Assembly (NCBI GenBank): GCA_934635045.1
Contig: CAKTZA010000032.1
Span: 1 to 39,618, forward strand
DNA length: 39,618 bases
Origin: an uncultured Kiritimatiellota bacterium
Lineage (GTDB): Bacteria > Verrucomicrobiota > Kiritimatiellia > RFP12 > UBA1067
Reading direction: 5' to 3'
Part shown: positions 27,554 to 35,236 of the stretch, piece by piece
Numbering within the stretch: position 1 is the stretch's first letter
Layout: each line of letters opens with the position of its first letter
Translations under genes and position numbers: made by a program
The notes under the pieces: generated by a model
The model's database searches: none
What the model was told of the DNA's origin: nothing
Seen by the model: only the letters and a program-made list of their open reading frames with translations

Positions 27554-30034
27554 ATGGAGAAGATTGCCAGAACAACGAGGCGAGCGGTTGTTTTCTCGTT
27601 GGCCAGTGTGGGCGCGACGCTGGCTGCCGGTGCCGCCACGCCGTCGCCGAGGCCGGAAAGCCGGGCACTCGTCGAGGCGTTCGGGTGTCCGCAGGCGCAT
27701 CAGGCCCCCGAGGTCGGCCTTGACCTGTCGACGGGGACGCGCCGGACGCCGTGGCTTGGGCATCGCATCTCGCGCGGCTTCTTCTCGCCGATCGGCCGTC
27801 CGCCACATGATCGCGACGAGCTGGCGGACGACGTCGACTATTATCCGGTCTCCTATCTCGAACGCCTGCGCCGTGAGGGCGTGAACGGCATCTGGGTGTC
27901 CGTCAGCTTTCGCGATCTCGCGACGACCTCCTTCGGGCCGCCGCGCCGCCGCGATGCGCCGCAGCGGCTGGCGAAGCTGCGCCGAACGGTCGAGAAATGC
28001 GGACGCTCGGGCATCCGGGTGTGGATTCTCGGCAACGAGCCGGCGGCGGAGAATCCGGCGGACGCGCTTTTTGTCGCATACCCCGATTGCATGGGTGCGC
28101 GCTTCGACTGGACGGATCGCGTCTGCTGGTGCCCCACGTCGCCGACGACGCGCGCATATTTGGAGGAGTCTGCCTACAGCATCTTCTCGCAGGTGCCGGG
28201 ACTGGCAGGCCTCATCAACATTTCTCATGGTGAGGGCCTGACAACGTGTCTGAGCGCAATCCCCTCCAGCGATGTCTCGTGGACGCCCGTCGCCTGTCCG
28301 CGCTGCGCGTCGCGCGAGCCCTGGGAACTTCATGCGGATGCGGTGTCCGCCCTGCTCCGGGGCATTCGACGCGCCGACCCGGCGGCGGAGGTCATCAGCT
28401 GGTTCTACGAGCCCGAGCCGTCGCCGACCCGCCGCGAATGGGTGTACGAGGTGCCGCGCCATGTCCCCGAAGGCGTCACCTTCATGTACAACTTCGAGTC
28501 CGGCGCGGTGAAGCGTCAGCTCGGCAGGTGGCGCGTCGGCGGCGACTACTGGCTCTCCTTCCCCGGCCCGGCGGCTCCGTTTTCGCGTCTGGCGCAGGTC
28601 GCGCGTCTTTCGGGGACGACGCTGGGCGCGAAGATCCAGATGGCCAGTTCCCATGAGGTGGCGACCGTGCCGTTCGTGCCGGCGCCCGGTCTCCTCTACC
28701 GCAAGTTCAGGGGGATGCGCGAATCCGGCGTCCGCCACGTCCTGCTGTCCTGGTTCTTCGGCAATGCGCCGGGCGTCATGAACCGCGCGGCCGGCGAGCT
28801 GGCCTACAGCGACTTCTCGGAGAGCGAGGAGGCGTTCCTGCTGCGCCTCGCGAAAGGCGAATGGGGCGAGGACGCGGCCGCCGTCGCCGATCTCTGGAAA
28901 CGGTTCTCCGATGCCTACGAGAACTATCCGCTTGCGAACAACGTGCAGTATTACGGGCCGTTTGCCGCTGGAGTCGTCTGGCCGCTCGTCGCCGACCTCG
29001 GTCTGAAGGGCTTGCCGATGAGCTGGGTGCCGATGTCGGGAGACCATCCGTACGGTGGCGACGCCATTGGAGAGTCGATTCCCGGCTTCTCGCTGGACGA
29101 GGTGCTTGTCCTGGCTGATCGTCTCGCGCAAGGGACGGATGGACGCGACGCGACGGGGGCGGATGTCCTTTCGGCCCTGCGCGCAAAATACGCGAACGAC
29201 CGTGAACGCGCGCAGGATCTCGGCGTCATGCGGATGCTGCATCTCCTGTTTGCGCAGGGCGCGGACATCTTTCGGTTCTATCGTCTGCGGAGCGAGGCGA
29301 TTTACCGAAGCCGCGTGACGGGCGAGTCGGCGCGGGCGCTCGGGGCAATCGCCGAGATGAGGGCCGTCGTTGCGCGGGCGGTGTCCTATACGGACGAGGC
29401 GAAGGCGCTTTGCCTCGCCGATGCGCGACTGGGCTTCCATTCCGAAGCCGAGACGCACCTCTTCTCGCCGTCGCTCCTGGACGAGCGGCTGCGGGGGCTG
29501 GCGAAGACGGCGGCGCGGCTGGACGAGATCGCGGCGGCGGTGGCGGCGGGCGCGGGCTATCCGGAAAGCGACTTCGAGCGTTCGGCGGCGAAGGCCCGGC
29601 CGGGCGTGTGGGCGGACGGCAAAGGGCTGCGGTGGAAGGCCGAACGGACGTGCGACGGAGGCCTGGACCTGTCCGTCGAATACGGGGCTTTGCCGGACGG
29701 CCTGATCGTCACCCTGTTCGACGCGGCGGGGACGCAGTTCCCGATTCGCGTCCTCGTGAGGAAGGGCGGCGAGATCGTGGCGTTCCCGCAGGAGGCGTGT
29801 TCGGGCTCATGCCGGATGGAGGGGACGACGCATACGCTCGCGCTTCGGTTTCCAGCTGGGGCTTGGGGTGGCGACGACCGCTTGTTCCCGACGTGGCTCT
29901 GCTTCGTCAGCGACGTCTATCCGCAACGGGCGCAGGCAGACGTCCTCTGGCCCAACGCGGGTCGGCGGCTGCGCAATCGCCTCAATCTCAACTGGGTGCA
30001 GGGCGACGTCTGCGGACGCCTCCTGCGCAAATGA
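27554..30034 (+). CDS. Secreted putative TIM-barrel glycoside hydrolase, family not recognised
   Basis: 826 residues with signal peptide (RRAVVFSLASVGATLAAGAAT). The first 550 residues look like a (beta/alpha)8 barrel: REGVNGIWVSVSF, SGIRVWILGNEP, CPTSPTTRAYLEES, GLINISHGEG, CPRCASREPWE, AEVISWFYEPEP and SGVRHVLLSWFFGNAPG are spaced like successive strands. Glu residues in HGEG and in YEPEP are candidate catalytic acids. The C-P-x-C stretch before a helix recalls the C-x-C-x-x-C of the DUF4838 protein at 32849. The C-terminal 270 residues are helical, then a beta-sandwich. I cannot name the family; a distant relation to alpha-glucuronidase-like or DUF4838 enzymes is possible. First gene of a co-directional run, with almost no leader. 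Confidence 0.65.
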   Translation: MEKIARTTRRAVVFSLASVGATLAAGAATPSPRPESRALVEAFGCPQAHQAPEVGLDLSTGTRRTPWLGHRISRGFFSPIGRPPHDRDELADDVDYYPVSYLERLRREGVNGIWVSVSFRDLATTSFGPPRRRDAPQRLAKLRRTVEKCGRSGIRVWILGNEPAAENPADALFVAYPDCMGARFDWTDRVCWCPTSPTTRAYLEESAYSIFSQVPGLAGLINISHGEGLTTCLSAIPSSDVSWTPVACPRCASREPWELHADAVSALLRGIRRADPAAEVISWFYEPEPSPTRREWVYEVPRHVPEGVTFMYNFESGAVKRQLGRWRVGGDYWLSFPGPAAPFSRLAQVARLSGTTLGAKIQMASSHEVATVPFVPAPGLLYRKFRGMRESGVRHVLLSWFFGNAPGVMNRAAGELAYSDFSESEEAFLLRLAKGEWGEDAAAVADLWKRFSDAYENYPLANNVQYYGPFAAGVVWPLVADLGLKGLPMSWVPMSGDHPYGGDAIGESIPGFSLDEVLVLADRLAQGTDGRDATGADVLSALRAKYANDRERAQDLGVMRMLHLLFAQGADIFRFYRLRSEAIYRSRVTGESARALGAIAEMRAVVARAVSYTDEAKALCLADARLGFHSEAETHLFSPSLLDERLRGLAKTAARLDEIAAAVAAGAGYPESDFERSAAKARPGVWADGKGLRWKAERTCDGGLDLSVEYGALPDGLIVTLFDAAGTQFPIRVLVRKGGEIVAFPQEACSGSCRMEGTTHTLALRFPAGAWGGDDRLFPTWLCFVSDVYPQRAQADVLWPNAGRRLRNRLNLNWVQGDVCGRLLRK

Positions 30035-30077
30035 AAGAGCGAACTGAAAAACGTAAACAAGGAAAGGAAAGTGCTCC

Positions 30078-30311
30078 ATGAAAATGATTCGAGTTTCGGT
30101 CATGGCCATTGGCATTGGCATGTGCGGAATTTCATTGTCCGAAGACATCCCATTCTGGGGGCAGGAGACGCCGCCGACCAATCGCGTGGCGATGGCATGC
30201 GCAACTGAGGCGATTCCCGGCGGAACGGACTTCCGCATCAAGACGGTTGCGGCGTCCGCAGCAACGGTACTCAGCACATCGGCGCGTGGTGCGATCCTCG
30301 TCTTGCGCTAA
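30078..30311 (+). CDS. Small exported protein of unknown function
   Basis: 77 residues. AAAGGA lies 9 bases upstream of the ATG. The N-terminus (MKMIRVSVMAIGIGMCGISLS) is a signal peptide, leaving a mature peptide of roughly 56 residues with no recognisable domain. It ends in ARGAILVLR, a hydrophobic run closed by Arg, which resembles the -EAFLMILR end of the beta-solenoid protein at 75-2201. It sits 43 bases after the hydrolase and 15 bases before the SUMF1-fold pair, so it is probably co-transcribed. It could be a remnant of a longer gene, but the signal peptide and ribosome-binding site argue for a real product. Confidence 0.6.
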   Translation: MKMIRVSVMAIGIGMCGISLSEDIPFWGQETPPTNRVAMACATEAIPGGTDFRIKTVAASAATVLSTSARGAILVLR

Positions 30312-30316
30312 AAGTG

Positions 30317-30321
30317 GGAGG
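30317..30321 (+). promoter_or_regulatory. Shine-Dalgarno GGAGG choosing ATG 30327
   Basis: GGAGG is followed by two adjacent in-frame ATGs at 30324 and 30327. Gaps are 2 and 5 bases; the second is preferred. Confidence 0.6.
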
Positions 30322-30326
30322 TCATG

Positions 30327-31571
30327 ATGAGAACAACGCTTTTGCTTCTTGGTGCGGCACTGGTCTCTGGTGCGCTTTGGGCGACGCCGACCGTTGAAGA
30401 CGTGCAGTTGGATGTGTCCGATCACAAGCGGGTCAAGATCGCGTTTCGTCTGACGGAACCGGCGGTCGTGACGATAGATATCCAGACGAACGAAGTAACG
30501 TCGGGTGTATGGCGTTCGATTGGCGCGGCCAATTTCACCAATCTCGTCCCAAATGTGGCGGGACGCCGCCTTGCGAAGGGCGCATACGAAATCGTCTGGA
30601 AGGCGCGCAGCAACTGGCCGGATCAGCATGCGAAGGCCTTGCGCGCCGAAGTGACGGCCTGGGCGCTTGACAACCCGCCGGACCTGATGGCTGTCGATCT
30701 CACGGCTTCGTCGAATGTCGTCTTCTACGCCTCCGAAAGCGCGATGCCTTTCGCGGTGACGAGCGATGTCTACAAGACGGACTGGCTGTTGCTCCGACGC
30801 GTGCGCGCCGCCGGCATCCCCTGGCGCATGGGCTCGTCCGCGCTCCTGCCTTATCGGGAGGACAACGAAGTCCCGCGCATTGTGACGCTGACGGAAGACT
30901 TCTATCTTGGGGTCCATGAATGCACGCAGGGACAGCGAGACAATGCCATGAACGTCTCTGCGTCCGGTCAGGGGGGCAGGATGATGCCGTATGTGCTGGG
31001 CTCCTACCACGATCTGCGCGGCACCGACTTCTCCTGGCCGCAGGATGGGCATCAGGTTTCCCGCGCGTCCCTCCTGGGGCGGATGCGCGAGAAGACGGGC
31101 GTTTCGTTTGACTTGCCGACTTCGGCGCAGTGGGAGTTTGCCGCACGCGGCGGCGAAGTCGCGTGTTTTGTGGACGGGAGCGAGGAGAACTTTCAGAATG
31201 TCACCAATCGAGGCGCCGCCGTGCCGGCGCTGGGCGACTATGCCAATGCGCTCATGACGCCATCCCTCCCGCAACCGGACTTGAAGGAGGTCGGTTCGCT
31301 TAAGCCGTCCGGTTTTGGCTTCTATGACCTGTTCGGCAATGTCTGGGAATGGTGCCTTGATTGGTGCCCCACAAAGGCGGACGTGTCGACAGGGCCGGAA
31401 ATCGACCCGGTCGGGCCTCTCGCCAACGATGAAAATTTCCGCGTCTGTCGTGGCGGATCGATTTACAGCGCCTATGGAGGGTTGTCGCTTGCTCATCAGG
31501 AAGGTTTTGTGGCGACGCGGCAGGCTACGGATACGGGGTTCCGTGTCGCCTGCCCTGCCGTCGTCAAGTAA
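30327..31571 (+). CDS. Exported SUMF1-fold (FGE-like) protein, copy 1
   Basis: 414 residues with signal peptide MRTTLLLLGAALVSGALWA. An N-terminal Ig-like beta domain (about 20-150) precedes a SUMF1/formylglycine-generating-enzyme fold: IPWRMGSS, LTEDFYLGVHECTQGQ, FDLPTSAQWEFAARGG, GFYDLFGNVWEWCLDW, FRVCRGGSIYSA, TDTGFRVACPA. True sulfatase-activating enzymes need two Cys just after the RGGS-like segment; here that stretch has none, so it is probably a non-catalytic carbohydrate- or protein-binding relative. No sulfatase gene is present nearby, which agrees. It is a tandem paralogue of the next gene. Confidence 0.82.
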   Translation: MRTTLLLLGAALVSGALWATPTVEDVQLDVSDHKRVKIAFRLTEPAVVTIDIQTNEVTSGVWRSIGAANFTNLVPNVAGRRLAKGAYEIVWKARSNWPDQHAKALRAEVTAWALDNPPDLMAVDLTASSNVVFYASESAMPFAVTSDVYKTDWLLLRRVRAAGIPWRMGSSALLPYREDNEVPRIVTLTEDFYLGVHECTQGQRDNAMNVSASGQGGRMMPYVLGSYHDLRGTDFSWPQDGHQVSRASLLGRMREKTGVSFDLPTSAQWEFAARGGEVACFVDGSEENFQNVTNRGAAVPALGDYANALMTPSLPQPDLKEVGSLKPSGFGFYDLFGNVWEWCLDWCPTKADVSTGPEIDPVGPLANDENFRVCRGGSIYSAYGGLSLAHQEGFVATRQATDTGFRVACPAVVK

Positions 31572-31576
31572 GAATC

Positions 31577-31581
31577 GGAGG
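31577..31581 (+). promoter_or_regulatory. Shine-Dalgarno GGAGG choosing ATG 31590
   Basis: In-frame ATGs at 31584 and 31590 lie 2 and 8 bases after GGAGG. The second has a normal gap and starts a cleaner signal peptide (MKACGCLFCLAFPLMSLAE). Confidence 0.6.
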
Positions 31582-31589
31582 TAATGGAC

Positions 31590-32837
31590 ATGAAGGCTTG
31601 TGGTTGTCTTTTCTGTTTGGCTTTCCCGTTGATGTCGCTTGCGGAGACGTCGGTTACGGTTGACTCGATCATGCGCGCCGGCCGCAAGACGAAAGTGACG
31701 TATACGTTGGCAGACGGCCCGGCGATCGTCACTTTTGACATTGAGACAAATGCGACGGCGGGCACGTGGACGTCGGTTGGCGGCGATAAGGTGAAGCTCG
31801 TTGCCGGCGATGTCAATCAGCGAGTCGACAAGAGCTCAGGATCGTTTGACTGGATTTCAGACGAGTCCTGGCTGATCGGTGCGCTGGCTGAAGGACAGGC
31901 CCGTGCCGTCGTCCGCGCGTGGGCGCTGGACGATCCGCCGACGTATTTGGCGCTCAACCTGTCGGCGCCGAGCAATTGCCTGTTCTTCGCGAGCGTCGAG
32001 TCCTTCCCCGTGCCTGTCACCGACTCGTCCTGGAAGAAGGACTGGCTCGTGATGCGGCGCATTCCCGCCGCGGGCGTGAAGTGGCGCATGGGCACGCCGA
32101 CGACAGAGGCGAATCGGCAGGGCGATGCCGCGACAAACAACGAAACAGGCCATTATGTGACGTTGCGTGACGACTACTACATTTCCATCTTCCAATTGTC
32201 GGCACGCCAGTTCTCGAGGCTGATCCGCGTGCCGGAATACGTGAACCACGATGGCCTTGGCCCCGTGCTCAAGACGCAGGGCATCGGGCCGAAGACGCAG
32301 TTGGGGTATACGGCGTCGCGCGGCGAGGGCGACGCGTATGTCTGGCCGGAGAAGGGACATGCCGTTGACCCGACGAAAATACTTGGCCGTCTGCGGGCTC
32401 ATGGAGGCTTGGCGTTTGACCTGCCGACGGAGGCTCAATGGGAATATGCCTGCAGGGCTGGACGCGGGACGCGCTACTTCTGGAGCGACGCCCCGGCGGA
32501 ACTGGCGAATCCGGATGATGCGCTCTTTGCCTATGCGTCCGCCAATGGCGAAATCGCAGAGGTCGGAGGAAGAAAGCCCAATCCGTGGGGGCTTTATGAC
32601 ATGATCGGCAATGCGCGCGAAGTGTGCCTCGATTGGGTTGGCCCGTTTAGTTCCGCAGATGCGGTAGACCCTGTTGGCCCGCAAACGGGCGAGGAGACTG
32701 TGCACCGCGTGGCGCGCGGGGTCAACGGCTCGACTGAAGCGGAGCTGCGGATCGGCTACCGCCCGAATGACGAGACGCCGACGCGAAATGCGCTGGACAC
32801 GGCTTTGCGCGTGGTTTGCCCGGCGCGCATGTGGTAG
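31590..32837 (+). CDS. Exported SUMF1-fold (FGE-like) protein, copy 2
   Basis: 415 residues. Same layout as the preceding gene: signal peptide, Ig-like domain, then SUMF1 fold (VKWRMGTP, LRDDYYISIFQLSARQF, FDLPTEAQWEYACRAG, GLYDMIGNAREVCLDW, LRVVCPARMW). The linker WALDDPPTYLALNLSAPSN aligns with WALDNPPDLMAVDLTASSN of copy 1, showing a tandem duplication. The segment after VARGVNGS lacks the catalytic Cys pair of formylglycine-generating enzymes, and Arg-Gly-Val replaces the usual R-G-G-S/W. It is therefore likely a binding or structural protein. It is followed by the DUF4838 gene after only 11 bases. Confidence 0.82.
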   Translation: MKACGCLFCLAFPLMSLAETSVTVDSIMRAGRKTKVTYTLADGPAIVTFDIETNATAGTWTSVGGDKVKLVAGDVNQRVDKSSGSFDWISDESWLIGALAEGQARAVVRAWALDDPPTYLALNLSAPSNCLFFASVESFPVPVTDSSWKKDWLVMRRIPAAGVKWRMGTPTTEANRQGDAATNNETGHYVTLRDDYYISIFQLSARQFSRLIRVPEYVNHDGLGPVLKTQGIGPKTQLGYTASRGEGDAYVWPEKGHAVDPTKILGRLRAHGGLAFDLPTEAQWEYACRAGRGTRYFWSDAPAELANPDDALFAYASANGEIAEVGGRKPNPWGLYDMIGNAREVCLDWVGPFSSADAVDPVGPQTGEETVHRVARGVNGSTEAELRIGYRPNDETPTRNALDTALRVVCPARMW

Positions 32838-32848
32838 TGGAGGACGCG

Positions 32849-35236
32849 ATGAAGGCGAGATTTCCGTTTGAAAGTGCGGCGGCAGCGGCGTCGATAGCGC
32901 TGGTCTTGGGGTGTACGCCGGAGACCGTGACGCTTGAGCGAGGCAAGACGGAGGTCGTGATCGCGCAGGACGCGCCGAAGTCCGTCGTCTTCGCCGCAGA
33001 AGAGATGACGAATTTCCTGTCGCGCGTCTTTCGGTCAGACGTTCCGCTCGTCAGGTCGTTTACCGAAGGACATGCGTCCATTGTCCTTGGGGACAACGAC
33101 TGGTCTCGTGCGGTGGGGCTTGATCCGCAGAGGCTGCCGCGCGATGGCTTCCAGGTCAAGGTCGGTGACGGGAAGGTCTTCATCGCAGGCGTAGACGATC
33201 CCCAGCTGGACTTGCGGGAGATTGTCCGACGGGGGTTCCTCAGCGGGAAGCCGGGAAACATCCGTGACGGCAAAAGGGCGACGCTGTTCGGCGTCTATGA
33301 GTTTCTGCAGAGGGCCGTTGGCTGTCGGTTCTATTTCCCGGGGGAACTGGGCGAAGTCGTGCCGAGGCGGAGCCGAATCGAGGTGCCCGTCGGCCTTTAC
33401 GAACGGGCGCCTTTCTTGACCGTGCGCGACTTTTATCTTGAGGGAGACGGCATTTGGCCGGGGACGGAAACGCTCCTTGAGCGCAATCAGGTCAAGTGCC
33501 TGGACTGGCTGAGGTTGCGTCTTCAGACGGAGACGATTCCCTGCTGTCATGGGCTTAACAGCTTTCAGCTGGCAGATCGCTTTGGCGCGACCCGTCCGGA
33601 ATGGTTCCATCTTGCGCGGAATCCTCAAACAGGGAAGCTTGAGCGCGTCAGCGGTGCCGGCAACAAAGCCTATGGAGCCAAGGGGCATCTCTGCTACTCG
33701 AATGACGAGATGTGGGATCAGGTGTTCAGGGATGCGAAGGCCTATTTTGCGGGAGCCAATGCCGCGTCCGTCGGCATCCGGCCCGTCTGGTGTTCGGATG
33801 CTCGCGGCTGGGGGCCGAGTCCGCAGGGACGTTTTGTGGACGTGATGGCGCAGGACGGCATGGAGGAGTGCCTGTGCGACAGGTGTCAGGCGGCCTATGA
33901 CAAGTCATTAGGCCTTGCGGGCTATGCCTCAGAGCTCATCTGGTCGAAGACGGCGGCGTTTGCGCATCGCCTGGAAAGGGAAAAAATCCCGGCAATCGTC
34001 ACGCAGATGGCCTATTCCCCGTATTCGACAGTCCCGAAATGCGACATTCCGTCAAATGTCTGGGTGATGGTCAAGGCGACGGGGCCGTGGACAGTCGGCA
34101 ATCCAGAGCTGTACGCGGAGGAGAAGGCGTTCGTCAAGGCGTGGTATGAGAAACTTGGCCACAAGGTCTGGATGTGGACGTATCCGGCCAAGCACCCGGA
34201 CTTCGAGCTGGGCATCAAGGGCGTGCCGGATTATGCGCCACGTGCCATGTTTAGGGCCTACAAGGATTATTCTGAATGGAGCGTCGGGGCCTTTGCCGAA
34301 TCCGAATGCGAGAACGCGCTGCTGCATTACATGAACTATTACGTCTATTCGCAGTTGGCGTGGAATCCGGATCTTGACATCGACCGGCTTCTTGACGAGC
34401 ATTACCGTCTCATGTACGGAGCGGGCGCGACGAAAATGAAGGAGGCCTTCGAACTCTTTGAGCACAAGTGGATATTTCAGATTGCAGGAAAGGTTGTCGA
34501 TACGCCGTTGGGGCCGATGCCGGAAGCCCCGAGCGAACCGGAGCTCTGGACGAAGATCTGGAACGAGGCTGAGTTGTGTCGCGTCCGGCAGATGTTCGAC
34601 GAGGCCGCCGACTGCGTGTCGGCCGAATCGATTGAAGGGCGGCGCATCGCGTTCATGCGGGCGAATTTCTTGGATCCGCTTATCGCCGAAGGCTTGGCCA
34701 AGGCGCAGTCGATGGACGTGAAGCGTGCCTTGGCGCGGCGCCAGGCGATGCCGCCGCGAAGCCTTGTCGCGAACGGGTCGTTTGATCCGGCCTTGCCAGG
34801 CTGGGAAAGCCCGACGGAACTGTGCGGCTATGACACGGACACGTTCGTCTCGCCACCGGCCTCTTACCGCATCGAGAACAGGGACGGCAAGGGCTGGAGC
34901 GTCTGCTCCCAGGTCCTGTCGGGCAGGCTCAAGGACAATACGCGCTACCGGGTTTCGTTTTTCGTGAGGCTGGACAACGTCCGTCGGCTTCAGAACACGG
35001 GGCATTCCTGCTGGGCGATCGTCTACTATGACAAGTGGCATGTCCTTCCGTGTGGAGGCCAGACGGGAAGCCTGCTCCTTGGCACGGCGGACTGGTTTTA
35101 CTATGAGGGAACCTTCAGGACGGGAGAACGGGCGGAAGACGCAAAACAGGAGCCTTATCTCGCGTGGGGATTTAACGGTGATGTCATCGGCACGGCCTGG
35201 GTCGATGATCTTGTCCTTGAAGAGGTTGTGGAATGA
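32849..35236 (+). CDS. DUF4838 alpha-glucuronidase-like lipoprotein with C-terminal carbohydrate-binding module
   Basis: 795 residues. ATG 32849 has GGAGG 5 bases upstream; an earlier ATG at 32816 lies inside the previous gene and lacks an export signal. The N-terminus (MKARFPFESAAAAASIALVLGC) fits a lipoprotein signal with the Cys as anchor, though Leu at -2 is unusual. Residues about 30-180 resemble the N-terminal beta/alpha domain of GH67-type alpha-glucuronidases (VVFAAEEMTNFLSRV, ATLFGVYEFLQRAVGCRFYFPG). The DUF4838 barrel follows, with VWCSDARGWG, ECLCDRCQAAYD, KVWMWTYPAKHPD and GAFAESECENALLHYMNYYV. The last 150 residues look like a CBM4/9-type jelly roll (SLVANGSFDPALPGWES). Probable surface glycosidase; substrate unknown. 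The start of the next gene overlaps its stop. Confidence 0.85.
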   Translation: MKARFPFESAAAAASIALVLGCTPETVTLERGKTEVVIAQDAPKSVVFAAEEMTNFLSRVFRSDVPLVRSFTEGHASIVLGDNDWSRAVGLDPQRLPRDGFQVKVGDGKVFIAGVDDPQLDLREIVRRGFLSGKPGNIRDGKRATLFGVYEFLQRAVGCRFYFPGELGEVVPRRSRIEVPVGLYERAPFLTVRDFYLEGDGIWPGTETLLERNQVKCLDWLRLRLQTETIPCCHGLNSFQLADRFGATRPEWFHLARNPQTGKLERVSGAGNKAYGAKGHLCYSNDEMWDQVFRDAKAYFAGANAASVGIRPVWCSDARGWGPSPQGRFVDVMAQDGMEECLCDRCQAAYDKSLGLAGYASELIWSKTAAFAHRLEREKIPAIVTQMAYSPYSTVPKCDIPSNVWVMVKATGPWTVGNPELYAEEKAFVKAWYEKLGHKVWMWTYPAKHPDFELGIKGVPDYAPRAMFRAYKDYSEWSVGAFAESECENALLHYMNYYVYSQLAWNPDLDIDRLLDEHYRLMYGAGATKMKEAFELFEHKWIFQIAGKVVDTPLGPMPEAPSEPELWTKIWNEAELCRVRQMFDEAADCVSAESIEGRRIAFMRANFLDPLIAEGLAKAQSMDVKRALARRQAMPPRSLVANGSFDPALPGWESPTELCGYDTDTFVSPPASYRIENRDGKGWSVCSQVLSGRLKDNTRYRVSFFVRLDNVRRLQNTGHSCWAIVYYDKWHVLPCGGQTGSLLLGTADWFYYEGTFRTGERAEDAKQEPYLAWGFNGDVIGTAWVDDLVLEEVVE

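Noticed and set aside
30327..32837. Sulfatase-activating system
   Set aside because: The SUMF1 proteins lack the needed Cys residues and no sulfatase (C/S-x-P-x-R) gene is found in the window.
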